The notes below the pieces were generated by a model, which saw only the letters and a list, made by a program, of their open reading frames with translations, searched no databases and was not told the origin of the DNA. From 2-12-FULL-35-15 sp036386835 (lineage in GTDB: Bacteria; Bacteroidota; Bacteroidia; 2-12-FULL-35-15), in assembly GCA_036386835.1 (NCBI GenBank), contig DASVUX010000003.1, positions 1 through 64,000 on the forward strand: a stretch of DNA of 64,000 bases, given 5' to 3'. The position numbers were made by a program, and so were the translations under genes. The stretch's first letter is position 1. Each line of letters opens with the position of its first letter. This document shows positions 54,727 to 63,185 of the stretch, one piece after another.

Positions 54727-55554
54727 TTATAGTCCGGAACGAATCTCTCTTCGCAACGCGTCCAAATATCCCGGTGTTTTCAGCAGCCTGGATCCATACC
54801 AGGAAAAGATCTCACCATCAACCACTTTAATTTTAGCCCCGGGAAGCATTTCACGGAATTCCCGGATATGTGCTTCTTTAAAAGGATAGGGCTCCGAAGA
54901 AAGCAGGACCAGTTCCGGTTTGGCTGCAATGATCTCTTCTGCAGAAACTTCAGGGTACCTGGAGGTCCGATCGAGAAATACATTCTCAAATCTGCATAAT
55001 TCCATCATCTCATTGATGAATGTATCGTGGCCTGCTGTCATGTAAGGGTTGCGCCAGATGAAATAAGCAGTTTTTAAGCGGGGCGCCCGGACTCCGGACT
55101 CCGGGGAAGAAGTATTGTGTGTTAACCGGTGGAACCCCGCCTCTATTTCCAGCTTCAGGTTTGTGGCAGTTCTGTTCTTCCCCAGTAAAGCACCGAGGGC
55201 CGCAATCATCCACAATGCATCTTTAAGGGTATAGATATCGCTCATCCAAACAGGGAATTCCCGCATTAATTCTTCAATGCCTTCTTTTTCATTCTCTTCT
55301 TTATTCCCGATGATGAGATCCGGTTTCAGGGCCCGGATTTTATCAAAGTCGTATTTCTTCGTCCCTCCAATCCTCGTTTTTGAACGAAACCATTCTTCGG
55401 GATGAATGCAGAATTTTGTAATCCCCACCACTTCCTCACGCAAGCCCAGGTCATATAAGAGCTCAGTTTGAGAAGGCACCAGTGAAATGATCCTTTGAGG
55501 TGTTGAAGGAAGTTCTATTCTGCGGTTCAACTGATCGGTAAATACAGCCATCAT
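54727..55554 (-). CDS. helical-backbone metal receptor (BtuF/FhuD-like) without signal peptide
   Basis: 275 residues from ATG 55554; the conserved start FTDQLNRRIELPSTPQRIIS follows at once. An upstream ATG at 55617 would add 21 residues with no signal peptide. The family pattern of class III substrate-binding proteins is seen in IISLVPSQTELLYDLGL, EVVGITKFCIHPEEW, RALKPDLIIGNKEEN and AKPELVLLSSEPYPF, with the long backbone helix near 115-150. Such proteins bind cobalamin or iron-siderophores for ABC import, but this one has no export signal or ABC genes nearby. A cytoplasmic role is possible. Confidence 0.82.
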   Translation of the reverse strand: MMAVFTDQLNRRIELPSTPQRIISLVPSQTELLYDLGLREEVVGITKFCIHPEEWFRSKTRIGGTKKYDFDKIRALKPDLIIGNKEENEKEGIEELMREFPVWMSDIYTLKDALWMIAALGALLGKNRTATNLKLEIEAGFHRLTHNTSSPESGVRAPRLKTAYFIWRNPYMTAGHDTFINEMMELCRFENVFLDRTSRYPEVSAEEIIAAKPELVLLSSEPYPFKEAHIREFREMLPGAKIKVVDGEIFSWYGSRLLKTPGYLDALRREIRSGL

Positions 55555-55668
55555 TTTTCTTATTCTCTGCGAAGATACAATTCTGACAGGAACATTTTTT
55601 AGTGAATCTACGGGCATAAAATTTTAGCCTCTAAAGAAAAAATACTTACACTTTAAAACTTCACAAAA

Positions 55669-55896
55669 ATGGATCAGCTTATTAAAATGGTTACAGAGAA
55701 GGCCGGCATCTCGGAAGCACAGGCAAAAACTGCAGTGGAATCAGTAGTATCATTCTTAAAAGACAAGATGCCTGCCGGCATCGGTTCCCAGGTGGAAACA
55801 TTTGTAAAAGGCTCGGGGTCGGGTGGCAGCTCCAACTCACTTGGAAGTGCCGTGAGCGGGATTGCAGGAAAACTAAAAGGAACAAGCGGATTGTAA
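55669..55896 (+). CDS. small helical protein with Gly/Ser-rich linker
   Basis: 75 residues. The N-terminal half (MDQLIKMVTEKAGISEAQA, then TAVESVVSFLKDKMP) is a helical pair reminiscent of DUF2267-type small proteins; a Gly/Ser-rich linker (~48-58) and a short amphipathic segment (AVSGIAGKLKG) follow. Divergent from the metal-receptor gene with its own ATG. The clear codon-level amphipathy supports coding, but the function is unknown. Confidence 0.7.
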   Translation: MDQLIKMVTEKAGISEAQAKTAVESVVSFLKDKMPAGIGSQVETFVKGSGSGGSSNSLGSAVSGIAGKLKGTSGL

Positions 55897-55948
55897 TTGG
55901 GTTCCCTAATTAATTCTGATGATTGATCCTATCATGACAGTGCTGAAT

Positions 55949-56031
55949 GTCATTTGACCGCAGCGGAGAAACCTTTTATTTATGCCGCAATCAGCGACAA
56001 AAAAAGAGCTCTCCGCTGCGGTTGGGATGAC
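55949..56031. repeat. dispersed inverted-repeat element abutting the CBS-type gene
   Basis: Arms of about 24 bases (55949-55972 and 56007-56031) are imperfect reverse complements, both carrying ACCGCAGCGGAGA and GTCAT. The right arm ends four bases before the stop codon of the minus-strand gene at 56035, so the element would form a hairpin in the 3' end of that transcript, with T7 between the arms on that strand. It belongs to the same loose family as the repeats at 10919 and 26394. Confidence 0.6.
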
Positions 56032-56034
56032 AGC

Positions 56035-57405
56035 TTACTTCGTCAACGCATTGATCACATCATGACGCGTTATGATGTAAGTTTTATCAAGTTTAAAATC
56101 CTTTACAAGCACTGCGGGATTACTATCCGTAATCATTGCGGATAATGAATCAACCGGTGATGAAATGTCAACAAACGGGAATGCCGGCTGCATAATCGAC
56201 TCCACCATATGGCTCTTTATATCGGGATTGGCAACTACTTTGGAATACATCAGGCTTTCATTCAATGAACCTATGAAGCGTCCGCCATTGGTGACAGGCA
56301 CTTGTGAAATGTTCATTTTATTCATCAGCTTCACTGCATTCTCGATCGTATCATTGCTTTCAACTGTGATCAGCTTGCCGTTTGTATTGTTATTCACAAG
56401 GTCTTTGGCAACAAGTCCTTTCTTGTCAAAATAACCTTTCTCGAGCATCCACTCATCGTTGAACATCTTTCCTAAATAACGGGTTCCGTGATCATGAAAG
56501 ATCACAACAACCACATCACTTTCTTTCAGCTCATCTTTTAGCTGAAGTAGTCCTGCAATTGCAGAACCAGCGGAGTTCCCTGCAAAGATCCCTTCGCGCT
56601 TTGTGATCTCGCGGGTCATCATGGCAGCATCTTTATCTGTTACCTTTTCAAAACGATCGATCACGTTGAAATCAACGTTTGCCGGTAAAAAATCCTCACC
56701 AATTCCTTCCGTAACATACGGATAGATCTCATTCTTATCAAAGATCCCGGTTTCTTTGTATTTTTTAAAAACCGAACCGTAGGTATCAATTCCCCATACT
56801 TTAATATCAGGATTTTTTTCCTTTAGAAATTTCCCTGTTCCGCAGATCGTTCCGCCTGTTCCGACACCAACAACAAGATGCGTGATTTTACCGTCTGTCT
56901 GGTCCCAGATCTCCGGGCCTGTCTGTTCGTAATGTGCCTGTGAATTGCTAAGGTTATCATACTGGTTTGGCTTCCATGCATTCGGAACTTCTTTAACCAG
57001 GCGGGATGAAACAGAATAATATGAACGCGGATCTTCAGGATCCACATCGGTAGGACAAACAATTACATCTGCCCCGAAGGCGCGCAATGCATCCACTTTT
57101 TCTTTTGACTGCTTATCAGTTGTAGTGAAGATACATTTGTATCCTTTGATGATCGCTGCGATCGCAAGGCCCATCCCGGTATTCCCGCTGGTACCTTCAA
57201 TAATGGTTCCGCCCGGTTTCAGCCGCCCGTCTTTTTCTGCATCCTCAACCATTTTCAAAGCCATGCGGTCTTTAATGGAATTACCGGGATTGAAGGTTTC
57301 CACCTTAGCGTAAACGGTAGCTTTTACATCTTTGGTAATGTTATTTAAACGGACCATTGGAGTATTACCAATAGTTTCAAGGATATTATTGCAAATCTTT
57401 TTCAT
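56035..57405 (-). CDS. PLP-dependent cystathionine beta-synthase/cysteine synthase with CBS domains
   Basis: 456 residues. The catalytic fold type II domain (~1-320) has the PLP Lys45 in NPGNSIKDRMALKM, the phosphate/substrate loop EGTSGNTGMGLA (~69-80) and the PLP-binding VGVGTGGTICGTGKFL. A pair of CBS domains follows (~335-456; NDTIENAVKLMNKMNISQVP, VESIMQPAFPFVD, ITRHDVINAL). The layout is that of cystathionine beta-synthase, joining homocysteine and serine, with CBS domains as the regulatory part; O-acetylserine sulfhydrylase activity is an alternative. ATG at 57405. Confidence 0.9.
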   Translation of the reverse strand: MKKICNNILETIGNTPMVRLNNITKDVKATVYAKVETFNPGNSIKDRMALKMVEDAEKDGRLKPGGTIIEGTSGNTGMGLAIAAIIKGYKCIFTTTDKQSKEKVDALRAFGADVIVCPTDVDPEDPRSYYSVSSRLVKEVPNAWKPNQYDNLSNSQAHYEQTGPEIWDQTDGKITHLVVGVGTGGTICGTGKFLKEKNPDIKVWGIDTYGSVFKKYKETGIFDKNEIYPYVTEGIGEDFLPANVDFNVIDRFEKVTDKDAAMMTREITKREGIFAGNSAGSAIAGLLQLKDELKESDVVVVIFHDHGTRYLGKMFNDEWMLEKGYFDKKGLVAKDLVNNNTNGKLITVESNDTIENAVKLMNKMNISQVPVTNGGRFIGSLNESLMYSKVVANPDIKSHMVESIMQPAFPFVDISSPVDSLSAMITDSNPAVLVKDFKLDKTYIITRHDVINALTK

Positions 57406-57679
57406 AGGATACTAATACTAATTTTTACTATAATTACTAAGTCTGTGTATTTTATCTGTGCTGTTATTTCAAGCTGACCGGAAAACGTTTATCAGTATGA
57501 ACCTGTGAAATGGGAAAATACCAATCTGTGTGTTTAGCGAGGCGTAAAAGTAAGGAAATTAAGGAAGAGTTCTATAATAAATTTGCCTGTAACAGGATAT
57601 CTCTTTACATTCGTTTAAACTCAATCTTCCTTTATAAGAAATCTTAATACTTTTTGCGGAAGTACATTAAAATAAAACA

Positions 57680-60600
57680 ATGAAAAAAATATTTGCCTTA
57701 CTCCTGTTTTCGGCATTGATCCTTAACTGTTTTAAAGCGGCTGCACAATTCAACCGCAGGGATACAAAAAAGAATTCCCCCTATAAAACGAACTATCAAA
57801 GAGTTTCTGCAGGATGCTTTTCAGCCTATACACTTGAAATACGGCAAGGAACGCTTTGGTCCTGGGGATTTAATTATTGGGGCCAATTAGGAGATGGCAC
57901 TACAACTGAAAGACACAGTCCTGTTCAGATTGGCACTGACAATAAATGGGTAAATATCTCGATGGGCCAGGCATTTAGTTTTGGATTAAAGTCCGATGGA
58001 ACTCTTTGGGCATGGGGCCGGAATGAATACGGACATTTGGGGGACGGGACAGTTATTAACCGGCATAGCCCGGTTCAGGTGGGCAGCGATAATAAGTGGA
58101 TAAGTATTTCTTCCGGTACCAGTCACTGTCTTGGTATAAAATCAGATGGTACATTATGGTCCTGGGGATTAAATCTGAGCGGACAGGTTGGTGATGGTTC
58201 TACTACCGAACGCCATAACCCGGTGCAAATAGGGACCGCAAACAACTGGACATCTGTTTTTGGTGGCGGGGACCGGTCGTTTGCACTGAAATCTGACGGC
58301 ACACTCTGGGCATGGGGAGAGAACTATTGGGGCCAGCTGGGAGACGGCACGAATGCGGATAAAACAAGCCCTGTACAAATTGGAACCGACACGAAATGGA
58401 CAAGAATTTCCAATGGTAACACACACACATTAGGATTAAAATCTGATGGTACCCTTTGGGCATGGGGATATAATATTACCGGAGCCCTGGGTGACGGCAC
58501 AACTACAAATAGAAATAATCCGGTACAAATCGGAACTGCTAACAATTGGGTAGATGTTTCTGCCGGCTGGGGACATAGCCTCGCTTTAAAATCGGATGGC
58601 AGTCTTTGGTCATGGGGATATAATGCCAGCGGGGAATTGGGAAATGGAACCGGACCCGGAATCAATGCACCTGCCAGGGTGGGCACTGATAATAATTGGG
58701 TAACTATAACAACCGGCCATAGCTATAGTCTGGGTTCAAAATCAAATGGCACACTCTGGGCATGGGGGGATAACAGCAATGGTCAACTGGGTGATGGGAC
58801 AATCATTAACAGGTCTACCCCTGTGCAAATAAGTATTGTTCCAAATGCATGGGTAACTGTTGATGGAGGCGGTTCCCATACGCTGGGAGTAAAATCCAAT
58901 GGCAGCTTATGGTCCTGGGGAAATAATAATTCCTGGCAATCAGGAGATGCAATATATACTCAAAGAAGTTTTCTTATTCAAATAGGAACTGATCTGAATT
59001 GGGTCGGAATAAAAGGTGGCAAAAATCATAGTCTCGGTCTACAATCAGATGGTAGTCTTTGGGCATGGGGAAATAATTCATATGGTCAGTTAGGAGTCGG
59101 AGATACATTATCCAGGACTAACCCGGTTCAAGTCGGAACTGAACAAAGCTGGAGCAGTATTGCTGCCGGAGAAAATCATTCGCTTGGCTTAAAAGCTAAT
59201 GGCACTCTCTGGTCCTGGGGGGATAATACTTATGGTCAATTAGGGGATGCTACCACAACGACCAGAACAAGTCCCGTACAAGTAGGAACTGATAATAAAT
59301 GGATAAGTATAGCCACCGGATCGTATCATAGTTTGGGTTTAAAAGCAAACGGAACCCTTTGGGCATGGGGAAATAATTCAGGCGGACAATTAGGGAATGG
59401 AACTGTGATAAATGAACTCACGCCTGTCCAGGTGGGTATTGAAAATAAATGGATAAGTATTGCTTCAGATTCTGTGCATACCCTGGGAATGAAATCAGAT
59501 GGTACAATATGGGCATGGGGAAATAATAATCTCGGGCAATTAGGGGACGGTACTACACTAATGAGAACAAGCCCTCTGCAAATCGGAACAGATACAAAAT
59601 GGCTGCTTATCGAAACAGGTAATTTTCATTCTTTAGGCCTGCAATCCGATGGTAACTTATGGACATGGGGAGGCAATGGAAAAGGAGAATTAGGGGATGG
59701 TACCTACATTTTCAAGACCAGCCCTGCACAAATAGGAACAAACAATGATTGGGTCGCACTAGCCGGAGGCGGACACCATACTATTGCCCTGAAATCGGAG
59801 AGGAATCAATTTTGTTCAACGGGATTTAATTCAAACGGTCAATTAGGTGATGGCACCCTTGTAAACAAAAACACCTTGGTATGCAATACAAATTGTTATC
59901 CACCACCCCCGCCATTAAATACAACCCCGGCAGCCAGTTTAACTATTTGCAGCGGAAACAGCATAACGTTAACTGCCACCGGATCAGGCACCCTGCGTTG
60001 GTATAACTCCGCTGTGGCCGGAACCCCTGTTGGAACAGGAGGATCTTATACGACACCGGTGTTAACAGCAAGTACCACTTATTACGTGGAAGATAGTACA
60101 GGGGTACCGAGCTTGGTCAGAACAGCAATAGCAGTTACTGTTAATCCGGCTCCGCCAATACCCACTATAAGTTTAAGCGGACCCGCTGTTTTCTGTGATG
60201 GAAATTCGGTAATACTTACTTCAAGTAGTTCTGCTGCTTATTTATGGAGTAATGGAGCAACTACCCAAAGCATTACTATAACCTCCTCAACAAATGATTC
60301 CGTCAGAATCACTGATGCAAACGGCTGCTCTTCAACTTCAGCCCCTGTAGCCATAACCGTTAATCCCAACCCAAATGTCATTATTACTCCTGATGGGCCA
60401 ACTGCTTTCTGCATCGGAGGAAACGTAACGCTTGATGCAGGGAGTGGATTTGTAACCTATCAATGGGCAAGCGGTCCCACTTCGCAAATGATCACCTTGT
60501 CCTATACAACCCATGATTCGGTTACTGTTACTGATATAAATGGCTGTTCTTCCTCTGCATCCATTAATGTTATATCAAGCCCGGTGCCTGTGCTCATCAT

Positions 60601-61834
60601 TAATGATCCTGCTGAAATTTGTTCTTCCGGTTTTATAAACATCTCTTCTCCGGCCATCACTGCAGGAAGCTCGGGTGGAACTTTGAGCTATTGGCAGGAC
60701 CAGGGTGCAACAATTCCCCTAAACCCTTCTTTTTACACTGCTGCAGACACCAGTGGAACCTACTATATTCAATTGAGTAATCCGGGGTGTTCAGTAATCC
60801 AACCGGTAAATATCCTGATCAATAACAATTGTGTCTGGCCCGGAGACGCTAACCACGACTCCATCGTAAACAATTCTGATCTTCTGCCGATAGGTCTCCA
60901 TTATTCCCAGGCGGGAGCTCCACGGGCAAGCGTAAGCAACTTATGGCAGGATTATATTTCTGCAAACTGGGGCACATCACAAATTAACGGTTCAGATATT
61001 AAACATGCAGACTGTAATGGAGATGGCCTTATTGACAACAGTGATACGCTGGCCGTCAATCTTAATTTCAGCTCTACGCATGCAATTGTAGTTAACAATC
61101 ATGATATTGAGCGACTGACTGATCCTGAGATCCATTTTGTTACAAACAGCAATATCTATAATGCAGGCGATTGGATAGACATCGAAGTTCATACAGGAAG
61201 ATCCGCAATCCCGGTTACTGAATTGTATGGACTTGCATTCAATATTTATTATGATGCTTCATTAGTAGAACCCGGAACTGAAAGCCTCACATATCCTGCG
61301 GGCTGGTTGGGAACTCCTGCAACAAACTTGATCACAATTTCCAGGATCGAACCTTTTGCTTCGACTGCTTTCGGTGGCATCACACGCATTGATCACCTGA
61401 ACCAAAGCGGCTATGGAGAGATCGCAAACTTAAGGTTCCAGGCGGCTAGCTCAATCACTTCCCCGGTAGTGCTGCATTTTGCAATTTCAGGCTATACAGC
61501 CAATGATTCTGCAGGATCCCCACTGGTATTCAATACGGCTGATGATTCAATTACTATCACTCCCCTAGCAACGGATATTACAGAAAAAGCAAATAGCCCT
61601 TCCGTTTTAGTTCATCCTAACCCTTTTAGTGAAGAAACAACAATTTCATTTACTGAAGAACAAAAGAACTGTATTGTAAGAATAATGGATGTGCTCGGGA
61701 AAGAAACAAGAACCATCAGATTTTCAGGTAAGAAATTAGTAATTCAAAAAGAGGAAATGCTGAGGGGAATCTATTTTGTGGAGATCACATGCGGGAATGA
61801 GAATGTGATCAATAAGAAGATTGTCGTACAGTAA
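57680..61834 (+). CDS. RCC1-repeat surface protein with dockerin-like motifs and T9SS sorting domain
   Basis: 1384 residues with signal peptide (MKKIFALLLFSALILNCFKA region). Residues ~41-735 hold 14 RCC1 repeats of ~50 residues with the signature LW[AS]WGxNxxGQLGDG and xPVQIGTDxxW; the last copy is degenerate. Fourteen copies would fit two seven-bladed propellers. Three Ig-like modules (~745-1045; TICSGNSITLTATGSG, AVFCDGNSVILTSS) follow, then a dockerin-like EF-hand pair (GDANHDSIVNNSD ~1053 and DCNGDGLIDNSD ~1111), a cohesin-like beta domain, and a T9SS sorting domain (~1310-1384). A -7-like TAAATTTG is at 57578. Binding partners are unknown. Confidence 0.92.
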   Translation: MKKIFALLLFSALILNCFKAAAQFNRRDTKKNSPYKTNYQRVSAGCFSAYTLEIRQGTLWSWGFNYWGQLGDGTTTERHSPVQIGTDNKWVNISMGQAFSFGLKSDGTLWAWGRNEYGHLGDGTVINRHSPVQVGSDNKWISISSGTSHCLGIKSDGTLWSWGLNLSGQVGDGSTTERHNPVQIGTANNWTSVFGGGDRSFALKSDGTLWAWGENYWGQLGDGTNADKTSPVQIGTDTKWTRISNGNTHTLGLKSDGTLWAWGYNITGALGDGTTTNRNNPVQIGTANNWVDVSAGWGHSLALKSDGSLWSWGYNASGELGNGTGPGINAPARVGTDNNWVTITTGHSYSLGSKSNGTLWAWGDNSNGQLGDGTIINRSTPVQISIVPNAWVTVDGGGSHTLGVKSNGSLWSWGNNNSWQSGDAIYTQRSFLIQIGTDLNWVGIKGGKNHSLGLQSDGSLWAWGNNSYGQLGVGDTLSRTNPVQVGTEQSWSSIAAGENHSLGLKANGTLWSWGDNTYGQLGDATTTTRTSPVQVGTDNKWISIATGSYHSLGLKANGTLWAWGNNSGGQLGNGTVINELTPVQVGIENKWISIASDSVHTLGMKSDGTIWAWGNNNLGQLGDGTTLMRTSPLQIGTDTKWLLIETGNFHSLGLQSDGNLWTWGGNGKGELGDGTYIFKTSPAQIGTNNDWVALAGGGHHTIALKSERNQFCSTGFNSNGQLGDGTLVNKNTLVCNTNCYPPPPPLNTTPAASLTICSGNSITLTATGSGTLRWYNSAVAGTPVGTGGSYTTPVLTASTTYYVEDSTGVPSLVRTAIAVTVNPAPPIPTISLSGPAVFCDGNSVILTSSSSAAYLWSNGATTQSITITSSTNDSVRITDANGCSSTSAPVAITVNPNPNVIITPDGPTAFCIGGNVTLDAGSGFVTYQWASGPTSQMITLSYTTHDSVTVTDINGCSSSASINVISSPVPVLIINDPAEICSSGFINISSPAITAGSSGGTLSYWQDQGATIPLNPSFYTAADTSGTYYIQLSNPGCSVIQPVNILINNNCVWPGDANHDSIVNNSDLLPIGLHYSQAGAPRASVSNLWQDYISANWGTSQINGSDIKHADCNGDGLIDNSDTLAVNLNFSSTHAIVVNNHDIERLTDPEIHFVTNSNIYNAGDWIDIEVHTGRSAIPVTELYGLAFNIYYDASLVEPGTESLTYPAGWLGTPATNLITISRIEPFASTAFGGITRIDHLNQSGYGEIANLRFQAASSITSPVVLHFAISGYTANDSAGSPLVFNTADDSITITPLATDITEKANSPSVLVHPNPFSEETTISFTEEQKNCIVRIMDVLGKETRTIRFSGKKLVIQKEEMLRGIYFVEITCGNENVINKKIVVQ

Positions 61835-61864
61835 ACACAAACCCTGATTAATAAATGATTCGTG

Positions 61865-63118
61865 TTAACTGAACCGTATCGCCTTTACCGGGGTGATCTT
61901 TGAAACGATAAAGCTTGGGATCAGCAGCATAAGCACACACGATATAACTGTTCCGGCATTCAATAAAATAATATTTACCGGGTCAAGTTCCACAGGGACT
62001 ACCGATACATAATAAGTTTTGGGATCAAGTGTAAACAAACCGAATTGATGCTGCAGAAGCGCAATCCCGATCCCAAGCAGGTTCCCCCAGAACAGTCCTT
62101 TGCCGACAAGATACATTGCGTTGTAAAGGAAAATCTTCTGAATGCTCTGGTTAGCAGCTCCCAGGGCTTTTAAAATCCCGATCATATTGGTACGTTCCAG
62201 AATAAGGATCAGCAGGGCAGAGATCATGTTGATTCCTCCCACCAGCAACATCAGGGTGATGACGATCATCGCGTTCACATCCTGCAGATCAAGCCATGAG
62301 AATACCGTTGGGTTAGTTTCTTTAATAGTTTGTGCAATATAACCCTGCCCGGTTAACGCATTCACCTCAGCTCCGAGCTCATCAATGTTATCATAATCAT
62401 TCAACGCGATCTCAAATCCCCCTACCTGGTCTTCTGTCCAGTAGTTGAGTTTCCGGATCTGCCGGATATCTACAAGAACAAGCTTTTTATCAATGTCTTC
62501 ATAACCTGTATCATAGATCCCTGAGACAAAAAATGTTTTTACCCTCTGCTCATAACTTACAATTTCAGCACTATCCGTTTTTTTGATCAGGAAATAAATG
62601 ACCATTTTGTCATTCACTTTCAATTCCAGCTTATCGGCCAGCAGCTGTGAAATGACAATACTTTTGGATAAGCCTGTATCGCTCACTGCGAAAGCCTTAC
62701 CAGTCTTTATACTCTTATTGATAAACTCCCAGTCGAAATCTGCACCAATGCCTTTCAGCATCACCCCCTCATTATCCGTCCGGGTTTTTATGATCCCGCT
62801 TTTGGTAGCGTACGACTGGATATGCTTTACCTGGGGAATCTCTTTAAGGTCTTTTATAAAATCCGCTTTGCCATCAATAGGCTGGGGCTCATCGCTTATA
62901 TTATTATCATAATTCGTGATCTGTATGTGCGAACCGAAACCGATCAGCTTGTTACGGATCTCTTTCTGAAAACCGGTAACCACGCAAACAGTAAGTATCA
63001 TCAGCGCTATCCCCAATGCAATCCCCAGGACCGAAACCTTCATAATAGGGCGCGATAATTGATTGCTGCCGGCCGTGCCGAAAATAATGCGTTTCGCTAT
63101 GAAGCTTTCTATGCTCAA
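61865..63118 (-). CDS. LolC/LolE-like FtsX-family permease
   Basis: 417 residues with four transmembrane segments: one near residue 25-45 (VSVLGIALGIALMILTVCVV), a large periplasmic domain (~48-265), then three near 275-300, 325-350 and 370-395. This is the MacB/LolCE topology. The sequence FIAKRIIF at the N-terminus, GIVSQLL-like core and ILKALGAANQSIQKIFL coupling region fit lipoprotein-releasing permeases, which move lipoproteins out of the inner membrane with an ATPase partner (LolD) not seen nearby. The start is TTG at 63118; no in-frame ATG precedes the first membrane helix. Confidence 0.87.
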   Translation of the reverse strand: MSIESFIAKRIIFGTAGSNQLSRPIMKVSVLGIALGIALMILTVCVVTGFQKEIRNKLIGFGSHIQITNYDNNISDEPQPIDGKADFIKDLKEIPQVKHIQSYATKSGIIKTRTDNEGVMLKGIGADFDWEFINKSIKTGKAFAVSDTGLSKSIVISQLLADKLELKVNDKMVIYFLIKKTDSAEIVSYEQRVKTFFVSGIYDTGYEDIDKKLVLVDIRQIRKLNYWTEDQVGGFEIALNDYDNIDELGAEVNALTGQGYIAQTIKETNPTVFSWLDLQDVNAMIVITLMLLVGGINMISALLILILERTNMIGILKALGAANQSIQKIFLYNAMYLVGKGLFWGNLLGIGIALLQHQFGLFTLDPKTYYVSVVPVELDPVNIILLNAGTVISCVLMLLIPSFIVSKITPVKAIRFS

Positions 63119-63153
63119 ATTTTACGTAGCTTTGATGCTATAATTTATACCGA

Positions 63154-63185
63154 CAAAAGTACTATTTTAAATGAAGATGAATAAA
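63154..63185 (-). promoter_or_regulatory. probable promoter of the LolC/E-like gene
   Basis: On the minus strand TACTTTTG at 63161-63154 matches TAnnTTTG, and TTTA lies 20 bases upstream at 63185-63182. The TTG start at 63118 is about 30 nt from the predicted transcription start. The element overlaps the first codons of the divergent NamZ-like gene, so the two promoters are interlaced. Confidence 0.45.
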
